A DNA stretch of 64,000 bases. It comes from Druceiella hillmani (taxonomy: Eukaryota > Arthropoda > Insecta > Lepidoptera > Hepialidae). Of the stretch, positions 39,316-50,141 are shown piece by piece. The stretch spans positions 1,169,501 through 1,233,500 of the forward strand of contig JAYKKI010000138.1 in assembly GCA_039881145.1 (NCBI GenBank), written 5' to 3'. The notes below the pieces were generated by a model. That model did not search any database, was not told the origin of the DNA, and was given only the letters and a program-made list of their open reading frames with translations. The position numbers and the translations under genes are program-made. Each line of letters begins with the position of its first letter. Position 1 is the stretch's first letter.

Positions 39316-40835
39316 TATAATTAAAAAAAAATAAGTCATTAAAAGCCATTGCCTCAGTCAATTCGGTGAGATGATCTTGAAACAAATTTGGCAAAATTAT
39401 TGTTGTGTAAAATAAAAGCTGTTGTATGTTGCCTTTATATGATTCTCAAAAAACACTCAGTATTTCCAAAAATTTTTCTTCTACTAAATTCCCTTATTTT
39501 ACGATTTTACCTATAAATTTCTAAAAAATAATGGCCTGATTACCAAGCTGAAAACCGTTTTTTTTTTCTAATGACCCTAGTGCGGACTAACAACGTTATT
39601 TTTTTTCTCCTGCACAATTTCCGAAAAAACAGCTTATGCATTTTTACTTCGAAAAAACAGTTTATTTATTTATTTTAACGGTATTACAACGTAATAAATT
39701 TAAAAACTACTTTGTCAATGGAATGAGAAGCCCTTAGGTATTTGACAAAATTTCTCCGGACTTTGATTTTTTCGTCTTGAACTCAAAATTACTTGCCCTT
39801 TTATATTTCTATACGTGAGGAAAACATTGGTTTACGCTTTGCGCGTTTATTATATTTTCCAATAATGAAAATGTAAAAGTTGCTTTCTTTACATGTGATT
39901 ATGCTTAATAAATTTGCGAAGAATCAAGCTACGTGCAGAAAACATTTTCATGATCTATAGCTTTCCGAAAAACAAATATGAAAATTAAAATCTAATATCT
40001 GCGAAATAAGAAAAACTAAAATTAAAATTATGGCCCATTTTACCAGTTCTGGAACCATAATTATTAAAGCTTGGGAGTGGTAAGATACCTTCATGTTTTA
40101 TGCATGTTTGAGGCAATGTGAGTGAAATTTCCATTTTAAATTCGATTAAAAATTGCCTGCCATTTGCATCAGGAGCTATAAAATTAAAATTTATCGTTGG
40201 CTGAAAATTTTAATTTACCATTAAATCCCAATAGTCACATTACAAAATAAATTTGCAGAAATTTCCCATCTTAAATTCGAGGGTGGATCTCTCAAAGTCG
40301 CTCTGTTTTTGAAAGAAAATATTGATAAATCGTTTTCTTTCTGACGTCTAATTTACATCGCCCATATATGCATAAAGATATAAATATTTCATAACAGGTA
40401 AATACGAATCCGAAGTGTTTCCTAAATATAACGCTTTAATTTGTGAAACATTCATCAGAACCATGTTAAAATGTTAGAGTTTAAATCAATACCGAGTTAA
40501 AAGTCTCCCATTTCATAAACTATTGACAAAATATTGTTTACAGTCACTTATTCTGTAAATATATCGCAAGCATAAAACACACAACATGTGACATATCTAT
40601 ATATATGCAGAAAAGATTTTAAGAGTTTGGACATTTTGACACAAGAATCAATGAGATTTAGATGGTTGTACATTTAATCATTTTTGCCAAATTTTCTGTC
40701 CTTTCCATGAACCTATGAATAATTACTATTAATAACATACCGTAAATATTGTATTACAATAAAACAGTCAAACCCAATTTTAGTTACAATTACACAACCG
40801 TGAACAAGATCTGGGTCAAATATAATCCATAAATG
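39316..40835. other. No gene seen
   Basis: AT-rich flank of the transposon insertion. Confidence 0.6.
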
Positions 40836-40837
40836 TA

Positions 40838-40880
40838 GGGGAATGTGGGGGGACACCGGATAGGGGGCGACTCCAGATAG
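40838..40880 (+). repeat. Left transposon end: terminal repeat plus subterminal direct repeat
   Basis: The 26-bp terminal repeat ends in GGGGGGACACCGGATAG, and immediately after comes GGGGGCGACTCCAGATAG (40863-40880), a directly repeated, slightly diverged copy. Tandem sites at an end are usual where a bipartite helix-turn-helix transposase binds. The G-rich strand also has long G runs. Confidence 0.8.
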
Positions 40881-41022
40881 TTTCTATTTCACTACTCCGC
40901 GTATCGCTATCTCGTTCTAGCCAGTTGAAAGATAGTGGCGAACACTCGCTCAGTATGATTGCAAATGGCGGCAACGACAACATCTCAGTAAGTGCGTCTA
41001 TACAAGAAAAACATAAACGGAG

Positions 41023-41332
41023 GTAAGTTATCTAATATTTTGTCAATTTTAACGTATTATCATTTGTTGTGACAGTGTACAATGATGAAGTTGTATTTCT
41101 TTTATGAATTCGGGCATGTTAAAGCTAATAAAAGGGCATTTATTGTTGCTCAGAGTGCAAACATAACCTGTAAGCAAATAATATATCAAACATGGTACCT
41201 ATGGGGTATAAGCGGACGGGGTGATATCGGGTATCCGATTTCACTCCGATCGATTGGATCGATTGGTATATAGGTATTATATGTGCTTGTTTTAGTTTTC
41301 TTTTTAAGTGTTTTGTTTTCACTTTTTTACAG
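41023..41332 (+). other. Predicted intron in the transposase 5' leader
   Basis: A strong donor (AG|GTAAGT at 41022/41023) and an acceptor with a pyrimidine-rich tract (ACTTTTTTACAG ending at 41332) bracket 310 bases just before the transposase ATG. Splicing would join the leader at about 40881-41022 to ATACTCAACATG. The prediction is from consensus only. If correct, the element makes a spliced nuclear mRNA with a non-coding first exon. Confidence 0.5.
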
Positions 41333-41341
41333 ATACTCAAC

Positions 41342-41707
41342 ATGCCACGGACATATGTAAAAAAATCAAACAGGCTGCAATGGTCGGAGTCAGACATGCT
41401 TTTGGCAATAAATTCGGTGATGGAAGGCAGAATGGGATATCTCTTAGCATCACACACATACAATGTACCCAAGAGTTCCTTGGAAGACCGCATAAAGAAG
41501 ATCAAAGGTGGAAAATCCAAGGATGAAGTGTTCCGGAAGTGTCCTTCTACTGAGAAATGCGTCTTCTCTGATGAGCTGGAAGGTATGCTAGTTGAACATA
41601 TTAAAACAATGGAATCCCGATTATTTGGATTCACTAAGACAGATCTACGACGTTTGGCATTCCAATTAGCTGAAAGAAATAATTTAAACCATCCTTTTAA
41701 CAAATAA
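41342..41707 (+). CDS. Transposase N-terminal part (121 aa): DNA-binding domains
   Basis: This is the open part before the premature stop. Residues about 10-55 look like a pipsqueak-type helix-turn-helix: W14 in the first helix, then YNVPKSSLEDRIKK (residues 40-53) as the likely recognition helix, typical of CENP-B, jerky and Tigger proteins. From about residue 72 (FSDELEGMLVEHIKTMESR) a second CENP-B/Tc5-type helix-turn-helix begins. It is cut at K121 by TAA, while its remainder is encoded in the same frame for the next 32 codons. If made, the fragment could bind the element's ends without cutting them, which in principle would act as a repressor. That is inference. A 187-codon antisense frame over the same stretch (41140-41703) is a shadow and is not annotated. 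Confidence 0.8.
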   Translation: MPRTYVKKSNRLQWSESDMLLAINSVMEGRMGYLLASHTYNVPKSSLEDRIKKIKGGKSKDEVFRKCPSTEKCVFSDELEGMLVEHIKTMESRLFGFTKTDLRRLAFQLAERNNLNHPFNK

Positions 41708-41803
41708 ACAGGACTCGCTGGCTTAGATTGGGCTAGTGGATTTTTAAAGCGACATCCCGAGCTATCATTAAGAGCACCAGAGGCGACATCAGCTGCAAGA
41801 GCA

Positions 41804-43084
41804 ATGGGTTTTAATAGGGCTGTGGTGTCGTCATTTTTTTATTTATTAGGATCACTTTATGCAAAGTATGAGTTCAATCCTACTCGAGTGTACAACATGG
41901 ATGAAACTGGATTGACATATGTACCAAAAAAAATAGGAAAAATTATATCGATCAGAGGTAAGAAACAAGTAGGTGCACTCGCTTCGGCTGAACGGGGACA
42001 GTTTATAACGACAGTACTTTGTTTATCTGCAGCCGGACGTTATGTCCCACCGCTTATGATTTTTCCGCGAGTGAGAATGAAGAGTGAGCTTCTGGATGGT
42101 GCTCCAGCCGGAACAGTAGCTGTATGTCATCCAAGTGGTTGGATGCAACAACATATTTTCACTGAATGGATGCGTCATTTTATCGGCTGTGTAAAACCAA
42201 GCAAAGAAAATCCGGTGCTCCTCGTTTTAGATGGTCACGCCACTCACACCAAGAATCTGGAAGCCGTAGAGTTAGCTCGTGATCACGGTGTCATAATGCT
42301 CTGCTTACCACCTCACTGCACGCATCGTTTACAGCCCCTCGATGTTGCTTTTATGGGGCCTTTAAGTACGTTTTACTCTCAAGAAGTACTCTCAGAATTA
42401 TGGCTTCGAAACCATCCTGGCCGTGTTGTCACCCAATTTCAAATTGCGTATCTATTTGGAACTGCTTATCAGCATGCTGCGTATATGCAAAATGCAGTTT
42501 CTGCTTTTGCTAAAACCGGAATTTGCCCACTCAATCCTAATGTTTTCACAGACGTGGATTTTGCACCATCACTGACTACAGAAATACCATCTACACCATT
42601 CTCAAAAGAAATTTGTCAAGATCCATTGCTTCGAGAAAGAACTCCGTCTCCGCAAGCAGGAACATCTACAGGAGGACAAAGATTTTCAATTTCGTCTAAT
42701 GTTACACCTACGAATCTTGTATCACCAAAAGATATCATGCCGATTCCTTACATTAAAAAAAGCATGCGGCCATCGACACGTCGAGGAAAGACCGCTATTT
42801 TGACTGAATCGCCGTATAAAAATGAATTAGTAGAAAAGGCTCAGCTATCAGTTAGTAAAATTAAAATAAAAGGCAAAGTTAAGGGCAAGGATATCGGTAA
42901 AACGACTAACAAAGAAAACAGTCACGAGGATTCAGAATGTTTGGTTTGTGGCGAAAAATACAGTGAAACTAAGTCCACGGATGAATGGTATCAATGCACA
43001 ACGTGTCTTAAATGGGCTCACGAAAGTTGTATTGGATACTCTAAGCAAGAATTAATATTTTTTGTATGCGAACACTGTGAATAA
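41804..43084 (+). CDS. Transposase C-terminal part (426 aa): DDE core plus PHD finger
   Basis: Coordinates start at the first ATG after the premature stop; the same frame is open from 41708, so this Met is internal to the original protein. Catalytic triad of the DDE_1 fold: D33 in NMDETG, D143 in [11 protein letters not shown]180 in [10 protein letters not shown], with 36 residues between the last two, as in pogo-type enzymes. All three acidic residues are present. Residues about 250-340 are a Ser/Thr/Pro-rich linker. Residues 350-370 are Lys-rich and may be a nuclear localisation signal. Residues 379-425 form a PHD-type zinc finger with C379, C382, C398, C401, H406, C409, C422 and C425 (C4HC3). 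A PHD finger would read histone tails, which suggests chromatin-guided target choice (inference). It would lack most of the DNA-binding half if translated alone. Confidence 0.85.
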   Translation: MGFNRAVVSSFFYLLGSLYAKYEFNPTRVYNMDETGLTYVPKKIGKIISIRGKKQVGALASAERGQFITTVLCLSAAGRYVPPLMIFPRVRMKSELLDGAPAGTVAVCHPSGWMQQHIFTEWMRHFIGCVKPSKENPVLLVLDGHATHTKNLEAVELARDHGVIMLCLPPHCTHRLQPLDVAFMGPLSTFYSQEVLSELWLRNHPGRVVTQFQIAYLFGTAYQHAAYMQNAVSAFAKTGICPLNPNVFTDVDFAPSLTTEIPSTPFSKEICQDPLLRERTPSPQAGTSTGGQRFSISSNVTPTNLVSPKDIMPIPYIKKSMRPSTRRGKTAILTESPYKNELVEKAQLSVSKIKIKGKVKGKDIGKTTNKENSHEDSECLVCGEKYSETKSTDEWYQCTTCLKWAHESCIGYSKQELIFFVCEHCE

Positions 43085-43335
43085 TTTGAATATTTTGTGA
43101 TTTTGAAAACATCTGTATTCACCCTTTTAATATAAGATGCCTATCTGGTTTTACCCATAGATATGGGGTTAATCCGGATATTTGTTTTTTTATTAAACAT
43201 TTTCTAGTTCTTATAATTATGATTCATTTTAAATAATTTCTTGCCAAAGTTATGCCAAATATAGGCTAAACAATAAGTGAAGATGATTATCTAAATATAT
43301 AACATAATAACTAATTTACGGTATTTTTTTCTTAA

Positions 43336-43361
43336 CTATCCGGTGTCCCCCCACATTCCCC
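43336..43361 (-). repeat. Right terminal inverted repeat of the transposon
   Basis: This is an exact reverse complement of 40838-40863 over all 26 bases, followed by TA at 43362-43363. A subterminal CTATCTGG at 43141-43148 matches the inverted core of the left end's second site, although it lies about 190 bp further in. Confidence 0.95.
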
Positions 43362-43363
43362 TA

Positions 43364-46300
43364 CATACATAAACACTGGAACGGCTTCTATTATAAGATT
43401 CGTGGCAAAAAGAATTGACTAATTAGCACAGTATTATTCTTAAACAGTATTTAAACCTTGATTTTGGTTTATCCCAGAGATATCTATACATACCAAATTT
43501 TTTTTTCAAGTTATTTAACTAATGAAATAAATAATCGTATAGTCGTAAATTGAAGGTGAGTATTTATTTTGAACTTATATTTTACTTTTATCGTAATCCG
43601 AAATACTATACATGAAGTACACAAAACTTTTCATAATTTATTATAATGAATTCGTCGAATTAAAATAAAATTAGAGTGGCTATTATTGAAAAAAAATATG
43701 TAAAAACAACCAAGTACGGAAAGATGCAAAAGGAAGTAGTCCATAGTTGTCTGTCTCCTGAAATTACTGCTGTATGTTATCCAAAAGGATATTTGAATAT
43801 TTTCTTTAAATTCATAGAAATATTTCGAATAAAAAATATTCGAATAAAAAAATTGAGTTATGAGTATACGTAGAACATAATTTTGAATTTCATTAAAAAA
43901 CTTTCCAAAAATACCTCAATAGTTCGAATGCGCGAAAAATTTAATCCGTTTTATGTTATAAAGTGCATTAAAAATATCAACATTTTTAATTAGAAATATA
44001 ACTAATGGCATTGCCACTGAATGAGCCTAAACGCTATGGATTTACTGCTAAGCATTGAGAGTTTCCATAACCACCTCCGGCCTGCATCATCAAACCCTCT
44101 GAGTTTTACGATATATAACCAAAGAGCTATTCAAAACTTTCCATGACTAATTTTCTCCCTATCATAACATCCTTCCGGTTATAATCGGTAATCAAAGGGC
44201 TCTTTGAGACAGGCCAAACGAAGCCAAGCTCAATAGATTTACTGTTTTTTGTTTGAGAATTTCCTATCACCATCTCCCTCTTCCATCATCACTTCTACTC
44301 GATGGTAGATGGATGATTTGTTTATAATCTTAGAAAGTGTCTTTCAAATTTAATCATTATTATTGTCGGATATAATTCTTTTTAAATCTTAGAATTGCAG
44401 TTCACAAATTAAAACAGCATTTTTTCAAGCTTAGTGATTACCTTGATAGCTCCTTGTTATTCAGGTTATGGATGCCTTATGCTCCTGGCTATCGTTGAGA
44501 AAACAAAATCACAGCTTATTTCAACTATTTGAGGTACGCACAGATAACCTGCAGTTCTCAACAGTATTTTGCTCTCAGAGCGATGCACCCTCTCTTGACA
44601 CTATTTCTTTTCAATTTACCGCCTACTCGGAATGCGAATATTGAGTTTTTTGGTAGTTTGGAGGCGAACATCAGAGAACATAGACAGGCGAACATTAGAA
44701 TACTATTAATTCAAATCGAATTGTTATATTTTTTTACTTAATGTTACCGTCGAGTAAAGATATATAAATACAATAATTAGGTTTAATTTTGATTTTCAAC
44801 ATGTTATTTTTTAAAAAATGACAAAACTAAATTTGAGAAAGATTTAGATTTATTAAAGAAAAGAGCTAAGATTAGATTAAAAGGTTGTAAATTGCTGTTG
44901 GATGTAATCAATATATTCTTTGCTATATTTATTTCCCAACTGCTCTCTATTTATAATGTTATAAAAACGTTGTTCTAAATATATTCTCTACATATTTTGA
45001 AGGTCATTCCTCCTTCTACACTGAATTGCCAAATGCAATATTGAGTAGTTTACGGATAACATATTTAAAGTATTTTATTATCCATAGTTGGATATTCAAA
45101 GGAATCCTTTGTGTCATTTGAATTTTCTTTTACTTTCGAAGCATTTTTCAATGTGTAGTACAGCTAATTGAAGAGTTAATTTTTTAGAGTCTACAAAAAC
45201 TATTATTCGGACACTGATAGACGATTTTGTATGGCAAAGCAAAAGTTCCGCCCTTTGAGGTCTAACTATTATTAGCTGGTTAGGATTTAAAGATTTTGTT
45301 TGGTATGATTGTAGGTTATGGGAACTCACTCACAATTGGTCGCCATATTATCTATTCTAAGAAGTATTTTTTTCATTCCAGAAAAAGTTGTGAAGAAAAT
45401 TTACTGCAACTACGACTAGAGAGTAACACAATTTACACAATTGAACAATGCATAGCCGGGCCCAGTAGCTTAAAACCCCGTGGGACCAACAAATGTCATA
45501 GAAGGTCAGCAAGGGAGATAACAGACTTGCCGGAGGGCCTGACCATTTGTTATTGCCAGCGAACAATGACGCTTGGTTTGGTGATGCTAAAAGGATATAT
45601 GAGTATTTTAATTTTTCTACGGTGATAGAAATGTCTATTTTTAAATTTTCTGTTTAAAAAAAATTGTATTTTTAGAATTTTATTTTTAAAACCAGTCAGC
45701 ATAGTGATTAAAAAAATTACCAATAAAAATAAAATCGAAAATTATTTTCGTCTTGAAAAGTGTGCGTATAAAATTTAGAAGAAAAGAAAAACCTAAATAA
45801 TAACGATAATAAGAGGATTATACCTTTTGTGTACAGAGAGTATAAAGCGAATCGGAGTGTGTAATTTATATTAATCAGGCGGATTCTTTTCTCATGTTTT
45901 GCTCAAATGTAATTAGAGACAAATGATTTTGTCCTTTCTCTATGCTATGAGACTTTCTTCAAAGTTAAAGATTGTAAGTCAACATAAAACTTTGTGTTTT
46001 GATGTGGAATAGTTAGGTTATTTTGGTTATTGCAAAATTTTTCCTGGATATCGTCAAATTAATTCTTCGAATATTTTTAAAATTCCATTTATACAGTCAA
46101 TATTGTTTCAAAAATATTGTCTCAAAAATATTGTTGTCATAATTTAGGCAGTTTCATTTTTAAATTCCATTTATAGGGTAGAAATTAAAATTTTACTGTT
46201 CCTTACTTTACTGTGCATATTCCAAAACTATACTACTCTTCTAATTATTTTGTAACTTATACTATATTTTTTGTATATTCTACAACTAATTAAATTTTAG

Positions 46301-48574
46301 AAGAAAGTTAAATTTTACAACACATCTCAATAAATACAGACGAGTTCCAAAAATATCCTATGGACCTTATAGCTACTATGGATACTACAAGCTGGAAGAT
46401 AGTTATACACAGAAAGTTTAATATTAACCAGATAAAGGTTTGTGTATCAAAACCTGAAAATAAGGTAACAAAATTTTTCTCCTTTAGAAAATTCCGGGAT
46501 ATATAAGAAAACAATTTTGTGGTCATATCCAAGCTTCGTATTTCTGAAGCAAATTTCAAATATTCTACTTTTGGATGGAAAGAAAAAGTCAGCAATACTT
46601 CTTTCGACATTAACTAGTTATGACACAAGTTTGACACGACAATATGAAACGTCCACTCCACTTCCTCATCAAACAATACACAGGTAAGTCGCATTTATTG
46701 TCCATATTTAATTTCTCAAATTTTAATCCCGAACGGGATATCCTTTATCAGCAGTAATGTATTTAGATGAGACAAAACATCCAGCCATTGTTTATTCACA
46801 TTGGAAAGTTTTATTGGGTTATGAAATTTAGTTTCGCACCTTGATTGCGGACAGCCAACGGCGCAATAAACGATAAATTGACCTGCTCTCTTCGCGAATG
46901 GGATGAATTTTAGCTAAAAACCAGTTTTTGTTTAACGCTGTATATTGCTACCGTAGATAAATATATGCATTCAATAAATTAATATTTTAAAAAACTAAAA
47001 AGAAAACACTCTTTTATAAATATTGCACTCAAAAAAAAATTATCGAACCGGTTTCCGCTGCCTACTCTTCAATGAAAATCATGTTAAATATTTATAATTC
47101 TAATATCAATATTGTATTGTCATCAGAACTACACATAACTGCCAAGTTTCACGATGATGAGGTAATTAGGAGTGCACAAAATTTAGTTTCGTAGATTTCA
47201 TTACATAGTTCCATACAAGTAGACCTAATAAAAACGTGTTAAAAAGCATAAAATGTAAACACATCTATAAGTTAAATACATTTGAAGAAAAATTTTGTTG
47301 AACAATTATTAAATTACGAAAAATAAATCGATCGTTTTTGAAACAGCATTTTTCTGTCGTTATCTTTTTAGTTTTTAACAGTCCATTTTCGTAACTGTTT
47401 ATATGCATCTCACATAAAGACATAATACAAAATGACAGGTTTTTTGCATGCTCATCACATAAAAACGTATTTAAAATGAGAAATAATAAATCGACCTTTT
47501 TTGAATAAAATTTTAATAGATCAATATTTTAAATGAGGAATAAAACTTTGATTTCATTTTCGACATACTTTCCATAGGAAACACGATATTAATCGATAAT
47601 TAGTCGATAAAATTTTATGTGTTTAATTTGTAAAAAGAGATTAAATATATGAGATCAAAACTGACTCTAAATCTGACTCTCAATCTGAAGACAAATAAAT
47701 TTACAGAACGCCTTATCCATTTTAACAACATTTTTTCACGAATTTTTCTTATTGTTCCAAATGTTACGAACATTCCAATTCGTCAACTTACCTTATGCAA
47801 TTTCCGTGTAAAACGTCAAACTTCTGCACGTAAATCAAGCCTTTGAAATATAATAGTCCACCTATACCGGAACGAAATTTGCAATTTGCCATTCATTCAG
47901 CGAGGAATAGTGTCAGAACCCGCGTCAGAAACGAAAATGCCTAAAACGCGAGCAAATTTTTACGCTTCAGGAGACCCTAAATCGCATTTCCTGAAAAGTA
48001 CCGTGACAATGAATTCAAATGAAAAATTCCTTCCTTCCGTCACAGCTTTTGTTTAGTATGTTGTTCGAATTGGATGCGTTTGCTCACTTTGTTTCATGGT
48101 TGAAATGAAGCGGAGAAATGTAAGAATTTTAATATTGGTAGATCTAGTTATAAAGTTGATTAATTATCAAATCGAAGTTTGTGCTAATTTTAAACTCACG
48201 GGAACTATTCTAAAAACACAGCTCTTTATTTAGAATTATTATTTTCTGTTCACTTACGGTAACGTAAAAATTATGCCCCTATATACTCGTATTTCCATAA
48301 CAAATATACAGTTCAATGATACTGTAATACATAATGGTAAAATATTTGAAATAGGTTATTCACACTCAGACCAAACTGCGATTAGGTGACTGAGCAACTT
48401 GTTGTAGTAGACAAATAAACAAACTCGATACAATAAAGTTTTAGGGGTTCGATACTATAAAGAGGTAATTAACAGAAAATTATCAGGTGCAGATAATTGT
48501 CAAGTGCAAGGGGTTTTGTCCACCAAACAGAGATTGAATTTTTTTCAATTAACAATTGAAACAATAATTTTGTC
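43364..48574. other. No gene supported
   Basis: GC-richer patches at 45440-45600 (a 109-codon + frame at 45296-45625 and an overlapping minus frame, both unrecognised), 46640-46690 and 47870-48110 have no assignable family. ATG 46644 followed 40 bases later by CAG|GTAAGT could be a first exon, but nothing else supports it. Confidence 0.5.
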
Positions 48575-48735
48575 CAATATTGAATATATTTGGCGTTAAT
48601 TTGTTAGAAATTAAATATTTACAATTAAATGAAACTACATGATGTAGTATTATTTCTACTTTATTTAAATTCTTGATTACGAGCTAGGTTTCCTTGTAGG
48701 ATAACATCTTTAGGTGGGCAATTAGCAAAAATTCA
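48575..48735 (+). repeat. Dispersed repeat family, copy 3
   Basis: It shares with copy 1 the start AATATTGAATATATTTGGCG, the core GAAACTACATGATGTAGTA and the end ACATCTTTAGGTGGGCAATT AGCAAA. It lacks a TA tract at its end. Confidence 0.7.
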
Positions 48736-48828
48736 ATAAAGTAAAGATTGAATAATTTAGTCCATAAAATATCTTTTCTGATCTGCAAAAAAATCCTAGG
48801 AAATAACCATGCTCTTTCATATAGAAAT

Positions 48829-48889
48829 ATGTTTTAAACGCATTGAATTATCAGGTCAGAATGTTTTAAACACATTGAATCATCAGGTC
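48829..48889 (+). repeat. Two-copy direct repeat, period 32
   Basis: ATGTTTTAAACGCATTGAAT plus TATCAGGTC at 48829-48857 is repeated with two changes at 48861-48889. Confidence 0.8.
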
Positions 48890-49999
48890 GCATTTAGTTT
48901 CGTATCGAGTCCAAATGAATGAGTTCACTTATAACATTCCTAGCACTATAAGTATAGTAAATGATTTAAAGAAATATACTGGATTTTTCTGTTCTTACAT
49001 AAAATCTAAAACATTTGAATGATTTTTGCTACATACGCCAAATGCCTGCAAAAAGTCAGACAGGAATCAAAGCTAACTCTCGTTCTACCAATCACATATT
49101 CGTCTTCCTGTGCATAATACGAAAACTTTTATTTTTTTTTGTTAATAAAATAAATTTTAATAAATAAATTTTATTTTTTGTTGCTAATGAAACAAGATTA
49201 CTTTTTTATTTTAACCATATAGGTTTTAAATAGATATACCACGCGTATAGGAAAATGGAAACTTTTATTATCCTAGTGCCCTGTTTTACCATATTTTTCT
49301 TTGTGCTATTAATTAGCTATTATGGACCTAACATGTGGCGCTAGAGGCATATTGATGTAGAAATAAACTTGGCTGTTAAGTATGAACGTGACGTTCAAGT
49401 CATTTTAAACAATTTTCACATGTTGACTTACTTAAAAATAACCTCGGAATAACTAATAATATAGTTTTTTTTAATATTTGAGTGGATACCTTTTAGAAAT
49501 AGGGACGAAAAATAATTTGATACGGATTTTTTTTAGAGTTTCATTGCGCGCATATTTTTTTATCTCATAAACAAACTAGTGTTACCTGTAATCACTGCCA
49601 TAACGTGTTTCCTTATGACGTCTGTGTATTGCAACAAACATCAGATTCCATCTCTATTTGTACACTAACTGAGCACCTATTTATTGTTTTTGATTATGTA
49701 GAAGCAATTAACTTTTTAACATTGGAATGTAATTATGGTAGGCCTGAAGCTTAAGAATTATTCATGCTGTTGCCATTGAAAAGCATGTTATAGCAAAATA
49801 AAATTGTATATATCATTCTTGCATAAAAAATATGATAAATTTTTTTCTCTATACACCCTGTTAAGTAGGTTTAAATTGGATAGATCTTTTACAATGAAAG
49901 TGGGGTATTGGGAAATGTATCCTAATATAAATATATGAAGATTATTTACAATAAATATTTGAAAAAATAATATTATCTCGGGAAATAAACTAATTCAAA

Positions 50000-50141
50000 A
50001 TAACGCACAGTGCCATCTTCGGTTTTTAATCGAAATTTCAACATTCATTATAATTGTTTGCGAAATTATATTAATTACTAATAACGCACAGCGCCATTTT
50101 TGGTTTTTAATTGAAACGTCAGTGTTGATTTCAATAGATAT
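50000..50141 (+). repeat. Two-copy direct repeat, period 91
   Basis: ATAACGCACAGTGCCATCTT, then CGGTTTTTAATCGAAA, at 50000-50050 recurs with several transitions at 50091-50141. It is an older tandem duplication. Confidence 0.8.

Larger units (their letters stand above)
41342..43084 (+). pseudogene. Tigger/jerky-like DDE transposase with one in-frame stop
   Basis: From ATG 41342 to TAA 43082-43084 there is one reading frame of 580 codons, interrupted only by TAA at 41705-41707 (codon 122). The parts before and after the stop are in the same frame and together give the full order expected of a pogo-type transposase: pipsqueak-type helix-turn-helix, CENP-B/Tc5-type helix-turn-helix, DDE_1 catalytic core, and here also a C-terminal PHD finger. 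The stop falls inside the second DNA-binding domain, so neither half should be a working enzyme. The start is chosen because CAAC precedes the ATG, in good insect start context, and the ATG lies ten bases after a predicted splice acceptor. No frameshift or second stop was found. A sequencing error at the stop cannot be excluded. The protein would cut and paste the surrounding element in the nucleus. Host domestication is unlikely because the element's ends are intact. Confidence 0.9.
40838..43361 (+). mobile_element. pogo/Tigger-like DNA transposon, complete ends, inactivated transposase
   Basis: The element is bounded by perfect 26-bp terminal inverted repeats at 40838-40863 and 43336-43361 (outer part GGGGAATGTGGGGGGACACC, then GGATAG). 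Each end is flanked by TA (40836-40837 and 43362-43363), the target duplication expected of the Tc1/mariner/pogo superfamily. Inside the left end a second, diverged copy of the inner repeat lies at 40863-40880, and the core CCAGATAG recurs inverted at 43141-43148, so the ends probably carry paired transposase-binding sites. The cargo is one transposase reading frame on the + strand behind a predicted leader intron. The element is about 2.5 kb. Identical ends and an otherwise open frame imply a young insertion, but a single in-frame stop makes this copy non-autonomous. Family placement rests on the transposase motifs and TA duplication. Group membership (Tigger versus jerky-like) is inferred. 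Confidence 0.95.

Noticed and set aside
41140..41703. 187-codon frame on the minus strand
   Set aside because: It is antisense to the transposase DNA-binding region, whose + frame has recognisable domains; the minus product has none.
45296..45625. 109-codon frame over a GC-richer patch
   Set aside because: An overlapping minus-strand frame is also open and neither is recognisable; probably a consequence of fewer AT-rich stops.
46644..46683. First coding exon (ATG followed by CAG|GTAAGT)
   Set aside because: Forty bases and one consensus donor are not enough; no downstream exon was recognised.
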